A stretch of 64,000 nucleotides of DNA from assembly GCA_003993805.1 (NCBI GenBank), contig RSEF01000004.1, positions 73,878,054 through 73,942,053 on the forward strand. The letters are read 5' to 3'. Origin of the DNA: Himantopus leucocephalus. Lineage: Eukaryota > Chordata > Aves > Charadriiformes > Recurvirostridae. This document shows positions 63,999 to 64,000 of the stretch, in pieces (position 1 is the stretch's first letter; each line of letters opens with the position of its first letter). The notes beneath the pieces were generated by a model. That model saw only the letters and a list, made by a program, of their open reading frames with translations, searched no databases and had not been told where the DNA came from. Made by a program: the position numbers and the translations under genes.

Positions 63999-64000
63999 TT

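Larger units (their letters stand above)
52553..64000. other. Non-coding flank or long 5' intron, no exon recognised
   Basis: No ATP8A1 5' exon was found on either strand and no other conserved protein was recognised. Content: GC-richer patches (54281-54750, 56800-57120, 61000-61870), a CR1 fragment, a retroelement-like ORF and several contig-join duplications. In mammals a long first intron or intergenic space would be expected here. Confidence 0.6.

Noticed and set aside
1..64000. Search for CRISPR arrays, operons, tRNA/rRNA genes or prophage
   Set aside because: None seen. The gene structure and repeats are those of a vertebrate chromosome.

Overview
This is a window of AT-rich vertebrate nuclear DNA, most likely from a bird. 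The evidence is a multi-exon vertebrate gene with consensus GT-AG introns, several CR1-type LINE fragments with the avian 3' tail (…ttctatgattctgtg), and otherwise sparse repeats. There is no bacterial gene organisation, operon, CRISPR array, tRNA or rRNA.

One gene dominates. Positions 2499-50429 on the minus strand hold 19 exons of a P4-ATPase phospholipid flippase, recognised as ATP8A1. The exons run from the TM2 exon (50331-50429) down to the exon covering the start of TM5 (2499-2609). All 19 splice boundaries could be placed and reading phase carries through, except at one 100-N assembly gap (21840-21939). That gap must hide about 140 residues of the nucleotide-binding domain. The 5' exons (N-terminus, TM1) and 3' exons (TM6-TM10, C-terminal tail) are not in the window. 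Visible hallmarks are the A-domain DGET, the TM4 PISL, the phosphorylation motif DKTGT, TGDKQET and GDGAND. Two 74-bp exons (41194-41267 and 38527-38600) encode alternative versions of the same 24-residue A-domain segment. They have identical phase and length, so they must be used mutually exclusively.

Layout from low to high coordinate: 1-2498 intron; 2499-17118 P-domain and distal N-domain exons; 17119-22890 introns, one N-domain exon and the gap; 22891-31347 phosphorylation-site, TM4, TM3 and A-domain exons; 31348-50429 remaining A-domain exons (including the alternative pair) and TM2; 50430-52452 intron; a second 100-N gap (52453-52552); 52553-64000 with no recognised exon. The last part is either a long 5' intron or upstream flank. 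It contains a retroelement-like ORF behind a TATA box, two GC/CpG-richer islands and candidate conserved non-coding blocks.

The assembly carries a repeated artefact. Most isolated single Ns sit exactly between two almost identical adjacent copies of about 20-150 bp (for example at 4097, 7238, 52084, 55058, 58366, 58528, 61879, 63636, 63942). This looks like overlapping contig ends that were joined rather than merged, not biological duplication. I found no new protein system. The best leads are the mutually exclusive exon pair, a three-copy foldback repeat at 34.6-35.0 kb, and candidate regulatory motifs in the introns.
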